64,000 nt of DNA, from contig NZ_BBYG01000018.1 in the NCBI RefSeq assembly GCF_001184025.1, positions 328,617 through 392,616 of the forward strand, given 5' to 3'. Every line of letters begins with the position of its first letter. Positions within the stretch are counted from its first letter, which is position 1. Positions 8,600-16,967 of the stretch are shown in pieces. Below the pieces are notes generated by a model, which worked only from the letters and a program-made list of their open reading frames with translations, was not told the origin of the DNA and did no database searches. Position numbers and translations under genes: made by a program. This DNA comes from Streptomyces maremycinicus. Its GTDB lineage: Bacteria; Actinomycetota; Actinomycetes; Streptomycetales; Streptomycetaceae.

Positions 8600-9643
8600 T
8601 CAATGACACGCGTACGCGCTCCCCCGCACCGGAACCGTCTTGCCGAGGATGTCCGGCGGGTCCTTGGGCTTCGGCTGCGCGGTGCGCTCGACCAGCGGCT
8701 CGTCGTCGCGCACCTTCGTGAAGAGCGTGTCCGCCTCCTTCGGGTCCCAGGCCAGCGCCGCGCCGATGCCCAGCCGGGCCGGGGCGAACCCCGCGATCGG
8801 CACCGTCGTGAACTCCGTCGCCGAGTCCGGCAGCCGGTGCAGTGCGACGGCCAGTTCGATGAGCTCGCCGGCCTGCATACCCTGTCGGCCGGTCCCGAGC
8901 AGCATCTCCGCCAGGTGTGTCATACGACTCGGACGGGTGAGCAGCTTCCGTTCCCTGACCTCCCGCCAGGCCTGGACCAGGAAGCGCTGCTGTCGCTGGA
9001 TCCGGCCGAGGTCGGCGCTGCCGTCGACATGGCGGGAGCGGACGTACTGAAGCGCCTGCCCGCCACCGAGCCGGTGCTTGCCGGGCTTGAGGTCGAGCCT
9101 GGTCGCGGGGTCCTTCAGGCGCCTCGGCGTGCACACCTCGACACCGCCGACCTCGTCCACGCTGTTCATGAAGCGCCGGAAGTCCACCTGGAGGAACCGG
9201 TCGATGTTCACCTTGGCCATCGACTCCACGGTCCGGATCATGAGCTCCGGACCGCCCTCCTGGTAGGCGGCGTTGAGCTTCGCCGGATGGGGCGGGCGTT
9301 CCCGGGCGCCGGGCTTCTCCCGGTACGGCGGGATCTCCGCGGCGGAGTCACGGGGCATGGAGATCACGCTGACGCGGTCCCGGTGGGCCGAGACATGGAT
9401 CAGCATCAGCACGTCGGCGCAGCCGCAGGGCTTCCCACCGGCGTGGAACGTCTGCTTCTGGGCGGGGGTGAGGGTGTCCCGTTCGTCGGTGCCCATCAGC
9501 AGGATGTTCAGCCCGCGCGGGGCGTGCTGCCGGCCGGGGAGTCCGGGCAGTGAGGGAAGGGCGGAACTGCCGAGCAGCGCGCCCGTGGCGGCCAGGACGA
9601 TTCCGGGAATCGCCAGGCGGCGTGGCCAAAGGTTTCTCTTCAT
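8600..9643 (-). CDS. LytR-CpsA-Psr (LCP) family protein
   Basis: LCP enzymes transfer polyprenyl-linked glycopolymers to peptidoglycan outside the membrane. The 347-residue protein has a basic N-terminus and one signal-anchor helix (about 9-30). The LCP core follows: NILLMGTDERD, a central VISMPRDS, and KLNAAYQEGG. A late YVRSRHVDGSADLGRIQRQQRF supplies the Arg and Asp residues that bind the lipid pyrophosphate head. An unusual HAGGKPCGCADVL contains a close Cys pair. The gene sits between two rodlin genes on the same strand, a few kb from an exopolysaccharide operon. An in-frame upstream GTG is a possible alternative start. Confidence 0.87.
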   Translation of the reverse strand: MKRNLWPRRLAIPGIVLAATGALLGSSALPSLPGLPGRQHAPRGLNILLMGTDERDTLTPAQKQTFHAGGKPCGCADVLMLIHVSAHRDRVSVISMPRDSAAEIPPYREKPGARERPPHPAKLNAAYQEGGPELMIRTVESMAKVNIDRFLQVDFRRFMNSVDEVGGVEVCTPRRLKDPATRLDLKPGKHRLGGGQALQYVRSRHVDGSADLGRIQRQQRFLVQAWREVRERKLLTRPSRMTHLAEMLLGTGRQGMQAGELIELAVALHRLPDSATEFTTVPIAGFAPARLGIGAALAWDPKEADTLFTKVRDDEPLVERTAQPKPKDPPDILGKTVPVRGSAYACH

Positions 9644-9754
9644 CGTCACGCGCCGCACGCTAGAACAGCGGGCCGCCGATGATCCGGCGGCCCGCTGCCC
9701 GGGCGGAGAAACCACCCAGGGGCTCAGGAAATGAACCCGTTCACCACGTCGGAC

Positions 9755-10165
9755 TCAGTGGTTGGCGGCACCGTTGCCGGCCAGGACCGAGATGTCGTCC
9801 AGGATGTGCGACAGCGGCTCGTCGCCCTTGGCCTGGGTGCTGTTCTCGACGCACTGCTGGTTCTGCGGGGCGGACAGGATCGGGATGTCCTGCACGCCGA
9901 TGTTGGCCAGGGCGAGGATGGACTGGGCGTTGAGCTTCGCCGGCAGACCGATGCAGGGCTTGTTGAAGGAGCCCTGGATGAGCGCCATCTGGGGGCTCAT
10001 GTTGCCGAAGGTGGCCGAGTTGCCGAAGGACTGGCTGGCGCCGTTGCCGCTGGCGGAGGTGGTGCCGCTGTCGTTGCCGATGGCGAGTGCCGGGGCTGCC
10101 GCGGCGGCGGAGACGCCGACGACGGAAGCGGCGACCGCGGCGGTGGCGAGAACCTTCTTGATCAC
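9755..10165 (-). CDS. rdl: Rodlin, second copy
   Basis: 136-residue secreted rodlin. Start is GTG (VIKKVLATAAV...), chosen because AAAGGGA sits about seven bases upstream and the signal peptide begins here. Mature region begins IGNDSGTTSASGNGA and ends AGNGAANH. Its 3' half is identical over 124 bases to the rodlin at 8064-8471. It is divergent from a third rodlin gene, sharing a 231-bp promoter region, the arrangement known for rdlA/rdlB in S. coelicolor. Confidence 0.9.
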   Translation of the reverse strand: MIKKVLATAAVAASVVGVSAAAAAPALAIGNDSGTTSASGNGASQSFGNSATFGNMSPQMALIQGSFNKPCIGLPAKLNAQSILALANIGVQDIPILSAPQNQQCVENSTQAKGDEPLSHILDDISVLAGNGAANH

Positions 10166-10314
10166 TTGTGAATCCCTTTCGGTGAGAAGCCCCGTCCACC
10201 GGAGCGTTCGGATCAACTTCATCTGACCTGTTTGGTTGCTCGGATTCACTCCGATGGCCTATCGAGGTGAACTCGGGCCGCCGGGACGTAAAAACCGATC
10301 GGGTGACTGGCCGC

Positions 10315-10341
10315 AACCAAATCCGGCGCTTCCGGTTGGTT
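10315..10341. promoter_or_regulatory. Inverted repeat in divergent rodlin promoter region
   Basis: AACCAA and TTGGTT flank a core with two CCGG blocks. A further TTGGTT lies at 10232-10237 on the other side of the spacer, near the leftward gene. Candidate shared regulator site; no protein can be named. Confidence 0.35.
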
Positions 10342-10396
10342 CGGTGGCAGGCACATGGTCCTGACCACGAGTCAGGGCAGGGAAAGGAATAGCGAA

Positions 10397-10810
10397 ATGC
10401 TCAAGAAGGCAATGGCCGCGGCGGCGGTCGCCGCTTCCGTCGTCGGTATGTCCGCGGCGGTCGCCCCCCAGGCGCTTGCCATCGGGGACGACGCCGGCAC
10501 CACCTCCGCCAGTGGCAACGGCGCGCACGAGGCGTTCGGCAACTCGGTGACCAAGGGTGACATGAGCCCGCAGGCCAGCCTGGTCCAGGGCACCGCCAAC
10601 AAGCTCTGCGTGGGCCTGCCGGTCAAGGCTGACGTACAGTCCGTCCTCGCCGTCATCGCCAACGTCGGTGTCCAGGACATCCCCGTGCTGTCCGCCCCGC
10701 AGAACCAGCAGTGCGCCGAGAACAGCACCCAGGCCAAGGGCGACGAGCCGCTGTCGCACATCCTGGACGACATCTCCGCGCTCTCGGGCAACGGCGTGGC
10801 CAACCACTGA
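10397..10810 (+). CDS. rdl: Rodlin, third copy
   Basis: 137-residue secreted rodlin transcribed rightward. GGAAAGGAAT lies just before the ATG. Signal peptide MLKKAMAAAAVAASVVGM ends at QALA; the mature protein keeps the paired Cys and the invariant GDEPLSHILDDIS end. It is the most divergent of the three copies (ASLVQGTANKLCVGLPVKA centre). It lies upstream of two chaplin genes on the same strand, with which it acts in forming the hydrophobic rodlet coat. Confidence 0.9.
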   Translation: MLKKAMAAAAVAASVVGMSAAVAPQALAIGDDAGTTSASGNGAHEAFGNSVTKGDMSPQASLVQGTANKLCVGLPVKADVQSVLAVIANVGVQDIPVLSAPQNQQCAENSTQAKGDEPLSHILDDISALSGNGVANH

Positions 10811-11114
10811 CGTCCCCGGCACCGCCCGCCGGGCGGCCCGTTCCGTTCCCCGGCGGGCCGTCCGGCCACCGCATTTCTCCCGCTGCCTTCCTGTCATTTT
10901 TTTTCTCGTCTCAGGTGAATCGTTTCCTCTTCGGTGAGCCGTTCGTGTCAATTACCTGAAGGCGTTCGAGTGAATTCCTGTGCGACGCGCGTTTTTGAGT
11001 TTCTTCGGCTGTCTATCTCTCGTTTGCAGCTTGCGGGTCATGGTGCGAGCCGTTCCAGTTGCGCTCGCTCGGTTTCGACCGTCATCTGGGCATGACCGCA
11101 GAGAAGGGAAAGTC
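10811..11114. other. Intergenic leader between rodlin and chaplin
   Basis: 304 bases without a gene. The left part holds GC-rich inverted segments that may end the rodlin transcript. The middle is T-rich (around 10895-10905) and AT-richer than its surroundings, as expected for the promoter and leader of the following chaplin. A GAGAAGGGAAAG Shine-Dalgarno ends it. Confidence 0.5.
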
Positions 11115-11342
11115 ATGAAGAAGAGCGCTGCTGTTGTCGCGGGTCTGATCCTGGCCCTCGGCGGGGCTGCCCCCGCCTTCGCCGACGCCGGTGCCAACGG
11201 TGCGGCCATCGGCTCGCCGGGTGTCCTGTCGGGCAACGTCGTCCAGGTCCCGATCCACATCCCGATCAACGTGTGCGGCAACAGCATCAACATCATCGCC
11301 GCGTTGAACCCGGCCGGCGGCAACGTCTGCATCAACGACTGA
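11115..11342 (+). CDS. chpD: Short chaplin
   Basis: Chaplins are small secreted amyloid-forming proteins that lower surface tension so aerial hyphae can rise. This 75-residue precursor has a signal peptide (MKKSAAVVAGLILALGG...AFA) and one chaplin domain: GSPGVLSGNVVQVP, then NVCGNSINIIAALNP and a final Cys (CIND). Two Cys residues form the family's disulfide. It is followed directly by a long chaplin gene, an order that resembles chpD-chpA in S. coelicolor; the symbol rests on that recalled order. Confidence 0.88.
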   Translation: MKKSAAVVAGLILALGGAAPAFADAGANGAAIGSPGVLSGNVVQVPIHIPINVCGNSINIIAALNPAGGNVCIND

Positions 11343-11376
11343 CGACGCGACACGCCAGCCGTACCGCTGGATCGAG

Positions 11377-11418
11377 GCCGGCTTCGGACGACATTCCTGT
11401 GGTCCGGAGCCGGCTTTT
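11377..11418 (+). terminator. Hairpin with T tract after short chaplin
   Basis: GCCGGCT pairs with AGCCGGC across a 24-base loop and is followed directly by TTTT. It sits 30 bases before the next chaplin start, so it could end the short-chaplin message or attenuate read-through. Confidence 0.6.
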
Positions 11419-11448
11419 CCCACTTCTTCAAGCAGGAAGACAACGAGA

Positions 11449-12702
11449 TTGCGACAGACCCTGAGCAGGGGAATGGTCGCGGCCGCCGCCGCGACGGGCA
11501 TTCTGTCCCTGTGCGCGGGCGGCAACGCCCTCGCCGACTCAACAGCCCAAGGAGCCGCCAAGGGTTCGCCCGGGGTTCTGTCGGGCAACGCCGTCCAGGC
11601 CCCGCTGCACCTCCCGGTGAACGCCTGCGGCAACTCGGTCGACGTCGTCGCCGCGCTCGACCCGGCGTTCGGCAACTCCTGTGCCAACCCTTCGGCCACG
11701 CACGGCCAACGCGCCCGACGCGCACCGTCCGACGACGACACCGACCACCACGGCGATTCCGGTTACGGCGACCCCGGGCAGGGGGATACCGGCTACGGCG
11801 ATTCCGGTTACGGGGACTCCGGGCATGGCGATTCCGGTTACGGGGACTCCGGGCATGGCGATTCCGGCTACGGGGACTCCGGTTACGGCGATGCCGGGCA
11901 TGGTGGCTCCGGTTACGGGGACTCCGGTTACGGGGACTCCGGGCATGGCGATTCCGGTTACGGGGACTCCGGGCATGGCGACTCCGGATACGGGGATTCC
12001 GGTGATGGCGGCTCCGGACACCAGGACCACGGTCCCGGGGACGACTGCGGAGGCTACGGCGACACCTGCGGCGGTGGCGGTCACACGACCCCGCCTCCCG
12101 GAGGGGGCCACACGACACCGCCGGGTGGCGGCCACACGACTCCGCCTCCGCACGGTGGCGGGAGCACCCCGCCCGGTGGGGGTCACACGACTCCGCCCGG
12201 CGGCGGTCACTCGACTCCGCCTCCGCACGGTGGTGGGAGCACCCCGCCCGGCGGCGGTCACTCCACCCCGCCTCCCCATGGCGGTCACTCCACCCCGCCT
12301 CCCCACGGGGGCCACTCCACCCCGCCTCCGCACGGTGGCGGCAGCACCCCGCCCGGCGGCGGTCACTCCACCCCGCCTCCCCACGGCGGTCACTCCACCC
12401 CGCCTCCCCACGGCGGGCACTCCACCCCGCCTCCGCACGGCGGGCACTCCACCCCGCCTCCCCACGGCGGCCACTCCACCCCGCCTCCGCACGGTGGCGG
12501 GGGCGGTGGCGGGCAGCCTCCGCACGGTGGGCACACCGCACCTCCGGAGGGTGGGGGTGGGGGCGAGCACAGCGCGCCGCCGCAGCTGTCGCACACCGGC
12601 AGTGACCACGCCGCTCTGCTGGCCGCCTCCGGCGTCAGCGCCGCGCTGATCGCGGGCGGCGCCGTCCTGTACCGGCGAGGCCGGGCCGCGTCCCGTCGGT
12701 GA
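11449..12702 (+). CDS. chpA: Long wall-anchored chaplin with repetitive stalk
   Basis: 417-residue secreted protein. TTG is chosen as start because AGGAAGA lies upstream and the predicted signal peptide (MRQTLSRGMVAAAAATGIL) begins there; an ATG at 11473 is an alternative. One chaplin domain (KGSPGVLSGNAVQAP ... CGNSVDVVAALDP) is followed by about 90 residues of GYGDSGHGDS-type repeats. Then come about 170 residues of HSTPPPHGG-type repeats, a sorting motif LSHTG, a hydrophobic helix and a basic tail. Known long chaplins usually carry two chaplin domains before the sorting signal, so a single domain on a long His/Pro/Gly stalk is unusual. Sortase E would be expected to attach it to the wall. 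Confidence 0.85.
   Translation: MRQTLSRGMVAAAAATGILSLCAGGNALADSTAQGAAKGSPGVLSGNAVQAPLHLPVNACGNSVDVVAALDPAFGNSCANPSATHGQRARRAPSDDDTDHHGDSGYGDPGQGDTGYGDSGYGDSGHGDSGYGDSGHGDSGYGDSGYGDAGHGGSGYGDSGYGDSGHGDSGYGDSGHGDSGYGDSGDGGSGHQDHGPGDDCGGYGDTCGGGGHTTPPPGGGHTTPPGGGHTTPPPHGGGSTPPGGGHTTPPGGGHSTPPPHGGGSTPPGGGHSTPPPHGGHSTPPPHGGHSTPPPHGGGSTPPGGGHSTPPPHGGHSTPPPHGGHSTPPPHGGHSTPPPHGGHSTPPPHGGGGGGGQPPHGGHTAPPEGGGGGEHSAPPQLSHTGSDHAALLAASGVSAALIAGGAVLYRRGRAASRR
11758..12505 (+). repeat. Tandem coding repeats in long chaplin
   Basis: First block, about 11758-12010: 15-base units giving GYGDS and GHGDS. Second block, about 12090-12505: units of 18-27 bases giving GGHSTPPPH and GGSTPPG. Units are nearly identical at the DNA level, so copy number probably varies between strains. 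Confidence 0.85.
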
Positions 12703-12752
12703 CGCACCGGGTGCCGGGCGCCGACGCGCCCGGCACCCGCATCCCCTCCGGC

Positions 12753-13997
12753 TCAGCGACGTACGGGCTCCACCGCCCCGTGCCGACCCGGGGCCGGGAT
12801 CGCCCCGCTCGGCACGCCCGTGTGCAGCCGGCGCCGCACGCCCCGGACGAGGGTGCCCGCCGTGAAGGTCGCGCCGTACACGAAGCGCATCGCCGGGCCG
12901 AAGCCGGCCGCCGTCACCAGACCGGCCAGGAACAGGCCGGGACGGGAGGACTCGAAGTCCCGGCCCACCTCGGGGGAGCCGCCGGGCACCGTGGCCAGCG
13001 CCCCGCGCAGCTCGCCGGAGAGCAGTCCGAGCCGGTCGCGGGTCGCCTGGAAGCCGGTGGCCGCGATCACGTGCTCGGTCTCGAAGGAGTCCGCGCCGGC
13101 CACCTCCAGCCGCACCCCGCCGGGGACCGCCCGCGCCGCCGTCACCTCGTGGTCGAGCCGTACCGGCACGGAGGCCTCCACCCGGTCCCGTACCCACCAG
13201 GCGCCGGCCGGACCGAGCGCCGTCGCGGCGATCCGCGCCCGGGTCGGTTCCGGCAGCCGGCGGTAGAGGCCGGGGCGTTCGGCGTAGAACCAGTTCCGCC
13301 AGCCGCAGCCGAGCCCGCTCTGCGGTGAGCGGACCGACTGCCACCACGGTCGCTCCCAGGGCGGTGGCACGTCGTTCCAGCGCAGCCGATCGGCACGGGC
13401 CAACACCCGTACGCGGGAGCCCTGTTCGGCGAGCAGCGCGGCCGTCTCCAGCGCCGCCTGGCCGCCGCCGATCACCGTGACGTCCCGGCCGCGGAAGCGG
13501 TCCAGGTCACCGTGGTGGCTGCTGTGCGAGACCAGGTCGGGGGAGAGCCCCCGCAGGGCGGCCGGGATCTCGACGAACGGCATGACACCCACGGCGAGGG
13601 CGACCGTCCGGGCCCGCACGGTCTCGCCGTCCGCGGTGACCGCCTCGAAGCCGCCCGGCCGGGACACGATCCGGGTCACCGTGCGCTCGTCGACCTCGGG
13701 GACGGCGTTGCGGGCGAACCACAGGCCGTACCGGGCGAACATCTCCACCGGGATGGGCTCCCCGTGCCGGGCCGCCACGCCCTCGGTCGCGCAGTACGTG
13801 TCGAGCCGCCAACGGGCCGCGGGGTCCGAGAGGTTGGAGGCCCACGGCTCGGACTTCAGGAACATCCCGCCCGGCATGTTGTCGCGCCAGGAGGCCATCG
13901 GCCGGCCGAAGACGCGCAGCTTCAGCCCGGCGGCCGCGGCGTGCGCCGCGATCGACAGCCCGTACGGGCCGGCGCCCACCACCAGCAGGTCGTCCAT
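12753..13997 (-). CDS. FAD-dependent oxidoreductase (flavin monooxygenase-like)
   Basis: 414-residue cytosolic flavoprotein. The N-terminus has the FAD-binding fingerprint VVGAGPYGLSIAAHA; a second nucleotide-binding fingerprint, VIGGGQAALETAALLAEQG, lies near residue 165 and should bind NAD(P)H. ATGF appears late (VIAATGFQATRD), as in flavin-containing and L-lysine/ornithine-type monooxygenases. Its start overlaps the stop of the ATP-grasp gene by one base (TGATG), so the two are co-translated. Role in the polysaccharide locus is unknown. Confidence 0.82.
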   Translation of the reverse strand: MDDLLVVGAGPYGLSIAAHAAAAGLKLRVFGRPMASWRDNMPGGMFLKSEPWASNLSDPAARWRLDTYCATEGVAARHGEPIPVEMFARYGLWFARNAVPEVDERTVTRIVSRPGGFEAVTADGETVRARTVALAVGVMPFVEIPAALRGLSPDLVSHSSHHGDLDRFRGRDVTVIGGGQAALETAALLAEQGSRVRVLARADRLRWNDVPPPWERPWWQSVRSPQSGLGCGWRNWFYAERPGLYRRLPEPTRARIAATALGPAGAWWVRDRVEASVPVRLDHEVTAARAVPGGVRLEVAGADSFETEHVIAATGFQATRDRLGLLSGELRGALATVPGGSPEVGRDFESSRPGLFLAGLVTAAGFGPAMRFVYGATFTAGTLVRGVRRRLHTGVPSGAIPAPGRHGAVEPVRR

Positions 13998-15340
13998 CAG
14001 CAGCTGCTCGCTTTCTCGTCGTCGATCGGTGCGGCCGGCGCAGGGGCGGTCGGGGCCGGTGCGTTCGGGTGCGGTTCGGCCAGGTCGGTCAGGGACGGCG
14101 TGGGCGGCGGCGCCTGCCGGACCACCCGGGGCCGGACCCCGGCCGCGCCCGAGGCGCCGGCCCGGCGCAGCCGGTCGAGCAGCCGACGGGTGACATGGGC
14201 GCCCCACAGTCCCCACATCGCCCGGCCGGGAGCGGTGTCGTCGCCCGCGTGCCAGGCCAGCTCACGGCCGCGGCGGGCCGGTCGCAGCGCGGCCAGCGGC
14301 GCGTAGTTCTCCACCACGAACGCCCGGCCCGGCAGCGGCACCCCGGCCGGCAGCGGACGGTGGGTCAGATCGAGGTGCTGGGCGCGGACGACGTCGAGTC
14401 CGGCGCCGTCGGCGAAGAGCCGGAACTGGGCGCCGGGCCGCGGGTTGAAGTCGAGCAGGTGGTAGTCGCCGGTCGCGCCGCAGCGGCGGAAGTCGAGGTC
14501 GAAGATGCCCCGGTAGCCGAGTTCGTCGGTGAGCCGCTGGGCCAGCGTCCGCACCCGGGGGTTCTCGGTCCACTCGCCCACCGCCGTGAGCCCCGCGCCG
14601 CGGGGCCAGGCGCACAGCTTGCGGCCCGGTCCGCCGCCGCCGACCGTACCGGACCGGTCGGCGTACCCGTGGAAGAACCAGTCGCGGTCCGGGCCAGGCG
14701 GCAGGAAGGCCTGGAGCAGCAGCTGACTGCCGGCCTCCTCGGTGCGCAGGTACAGGTCGCGCGCCTCCTGGGTGGAGCGCACCACGACCGTGCTGCGCAG
14801 CCCCGCGTGGGCGGGCAGCAGCCAGGGACGGCTCCATTTCGCCACCACCGGCAGCCCGAGCCGCCAGGCGGCGGAGGCGGCCTGTGCCGCGCTGTCCGGG
14901 AGCACGGTGAGCGGGTGCGGCACGTCGGCCGCCGCGCACAGCCTGGTCAGTTCGGCCTTGTCGGCGACCCGTTCGGGCACCGCGCCGGGCTGTTGCGGCA
15001 GCAGGTAGGCGGGCGACAGTTCCTCGCGCAGCCGGCTCACGGCGACCGCGCCGGCGTCGTCCATCGGGATCAGCACGGCGGGCCGGTCGACGCGGGCGGC
15101 GACGCGCAGCAGGGTGGCGGCGATGTCGGCGAGACCGGCCCCGGGCGGCGGCGGGGGATGCAACTGGCGTACGAAACGGGACTTGCGTACGGGGCTTCCC
15201 GTGGAGTCGGCGACCACGTGCACGTCGATTCCGGCTCTGCCGAGCGAGCGCACGGCACCCAGCGTTCCGTGGTGAAAGGGATTCCGGTCGATCCGCAGCA
15301 GAACGGCGGGGACGCGGGTGTCGAGCAGCGACTCGGGCAT
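13997..15340 (-). CDS. ATP-grasp carboxylate-amine ligase-like protein
   Basis: 447-residue enzyme predicted to activate a carboxylate with ATP and join it to an amine or thiol. Visible ATP-grasp features are the N-terminal VLLRIDRNPFHHGTLGAVRSLGRAG, a Lys in PVVAKWSRPW, a Gly-rich loop VGGGGPGRK, and the metal-binding region IFDLDFRRC...YHLLDFNPRPGAQFRLF. The C-terminal 50 residues are Pro/Ala-rich and disordered. It starts an outward operon with the FAD oxidoreductase and shares a promoter region with the divergent GH26 gene. Many Streptomyces have such a pair near exopolysaccharide genes; the substrate is unknown. Confidence 0.8.
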   Translation of the reverse strand: MPESLLDTRVPAVLLRIDRNPFHHGTLGAVRSLGRAGIDVHVVADSTGSPVRKSRFVRQLHPPPPPGAGLADIAATLLRVAARVDRPAVLIPMDDAGAVAVSRLREELSPAYLLPQQPGAVPERVADKAELTRLCAAADVPHPLTVLPDSAAQAASAAWRLGLPVVAKWSRPWLLPAHAGLRSTVVVRSTQEARDLYLRTEEAGSQLLLQAFLPPGPDRDWFFHGYADRSGTVGGGGPGRKLCAWPRGAGLTAVGEWTENPRVRTLAQRLTDELGYRGIFDLDFRRCGATGDYHLLDFNPRPGAQFRLFADGAGLDVVRAQHLDLTHRPLPAGVPLPGRAFVVENYAPLAALRPARRGRELAWHAGDDTAPGRAMWGLWGAHVTRRLLDRLRRAGASGAAGVRPRVVRQAPPPTPSLTDLAEPHPNAPAPTAPAPAAPIDDEKASSC

Positions 15341-15453
15341 TGGTTTCCGGGTCCTTCGGTTCAGTTCACCGTTATGGGCGATCGAGGCACTCGAAAGCCG
15401 TAACGGCGGTGGCGTAATTCCTTTTCGTGTGACTTTCATATGACTGAGTGTCA

Positions 15454-15478
15454 GTAACGCGCGGGCCTTGCGCGTTAC
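15454..15478. promoter_or_regulatory. Perfect inverted repeat before GH26 gene
   Basis: GTAACGCGC and GCGCGTTAC are exact inverse copies separated by seven bases, 25 bases before the GH26 start and within the divergent promoter region. Consistent with a dimeric repressor operator or a leader hairpin. Confidence 0.5.
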
Positions 15479-15502
15479 GTGAGAGTGGAGAAAGGAGCAG
15501 GC

Positions 15503-16939
15503 ATGGCTCCACAGCAGCGACGCGCGCGGTCCCGGCGGCTGGCCGTCGTCGCGGCAGCGGTCGCGGCGTCGGCCGCCCTGGCGTCCGGACCTGGATTCGC
15601 CGCGGGCGCGGGGGTGGTGCGGGTAGCCGATCCTCCCGCTCCCACCCCCACCGTCCCGACGGCCGCGATGACTCTTCCCGCACCCGCCGGGTCCGACCCG
15701 GTCGCGCCCGTCCCCAGTGCGACACCGGCGGCGCCGGTGACCCCCGGGGTTCCCGCGGCCGCCGAGGTTCCGCTGACCCCGGCCGAGACCGCCGCACCGT
15801 CCGTCCCGCCCGCACCGTCCGTCCCGCCCGCACCCGCCGCCCCGGCGGCCCCGGCCTCGAAGGACACCCCGGCCTTCGGCGCCTACCTCGACTACGGCGC
15901 CCGGGGCGTGGCCCGGATCGCCGAGCTCAGCGAATGGCTGGACGGCGCGGAGCTGCGCGTCGGCCACACCTACCTGCCGGGCGACCTGTGGCACAACATC
16001 GAGGGCCCGCCCGGCTTCCTCGACGTGTGGGCGGACTGGAGGCTGGAGAAGGACGACCGCATGCTCGTCCTCAACGTGCCCATGATGGAGCGCAACGAGG
16101 AGGGGGTGTCCGACGAGGAGGTGCGCGGGCTGCTGCGGCAGGGTGCGGCCGGGGAGTTCGATCACCACTTCAGGGCTCTCGCCGAGCGGCTGGTCGCGCT
16201 GAAGGTGCCGGACACGGTGATCGTGCTCGGCTGGGAGATGAACGGCATCACGTACACCCATCGGTGCGGGCCGGACCCGGAGGCCTGGAAGAAGTACTGG
16301 AACAGGATCGTCTCCACCATGCGCTCGGTGCCGGGCCAGAAATTCAAGTTCGATTTCACGCCGACCCGCGGCAAGGACGCCGTTCCGTGGACCGAGTGCT
16401 ATCCGGGGGACGACACGGTCGACATCCTCGGAATGGACTCCTACGACCAGCCGACCGGCTTGTCCTTCGACGAGCAGGTGAAAGAACCCTACGGGCTCCA
16501 GGCGCACGTGGACTTCGCCAAAAGCCATGGCAAGCCCATTTCCTATCCCGAATGGGGACTCTTCCGCAACGGTGACAACGCCGAATACATGCGGCGCATG
16601 CTCGCCTGGATGGACGAGCACAAACCGCTGTACAACACGGTGACCGACTACTGCCCGCACGGTGTGTGGCAGTGCCGGCAGAACCCGCAGGCGTCGGCCG
16701 TCTACCGTTCGCTGCTGTCCGGCCGTACGGACGAGCCGAGCACGCCCCCGACGAGCCCGGCGCCCTCCGTCGAACCGTCCGTGGAGCCGTCGCCCCCGGC
16801 ACCCTCCACGGATCCCACGACCGAGCCTCCGGCCGAGACCCCGGCGAACTGCACGCCGATGGACCTCGGCGACTGGGTCGAGTACTGGATCGGCGGCAAG
16901 CTGTGCTTCCGGCTCGACTGGTGGTCCGACGACGACTGA
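15503..16939 (+). CDS. Secreted glycoside hydrolase family 26-like (beta-mannanase fold)
   Basis: 478-residue exported hydrolase. ATG chosen because GAAAGGAGC sits seven bases upstream. The signal peptide is followed by a Pro/Ala/Val-rich linker to about 125, then a TIM-barrel domain. Candidate catalytic acids are Glu in LGWEMNG (~244) and Glu in SYPEWG (~349), the spacing used by GH26. YDQPTG and IVSTMRSVPGQKFKFD also fit. A Ser/Pro/Glu linker leads to a short C-terminal module with two Cys and several Trp. It is divergent from the ATP-grasp gene and faces the exopolysaccharide operon, so it may trim or release that polymer. Confidence 0.8.
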   Translation: MAPQQRRARSRRLAVVAAAVAASAALASGPGFAAGAGVVRVADPPAPTPTVPTAAMTLPAPAGSDPVAPVPSATPAAPVTPGVPAAAEVPLTPAETAAPSVPPAPSVPPAPAAPAAPASKDTPAFGAYLDYGARGVARIAELSEWLDGAELRVGHTYLPGDLWHNIEGPPGFLDVWADWRLEKDDRMLVLNVPMMERNEEGVSDEEVRGLLRQGAAGEFDHHFRALAERLVALKVPDTVIVLGWEMNGITYTHRCGPDPEAWKKYWNRIVSTMRSVPGQKFKFDFTPTRGKDAVPWTECYPGDDTVDILGMDSYDQPTGLSFDEQVKEPYGLQAHVDFAKSHGKPISYPEWGLFRNGDNAEYMRRMLAWMDEHKPLYNTVTDYCPHGVWQCRQNPQASAVYRSLLSGRTDEPSTPPTSPAPSVEPSVEPSPPAPSTDPTTEPPAETPANCTPMDLGDWVEYWIGGKLCFRLDWWSDDD

Positions 16940-16967
16940 ACCGCGGTGCGGTGGCGGCAGGCCCGCG

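Noticed and set aside
11758..12505. Possible CRISPR array or satellite DNA
   Set aside because: Repeats are contiguous without unique spacers and are in frame with a chaplin gene.
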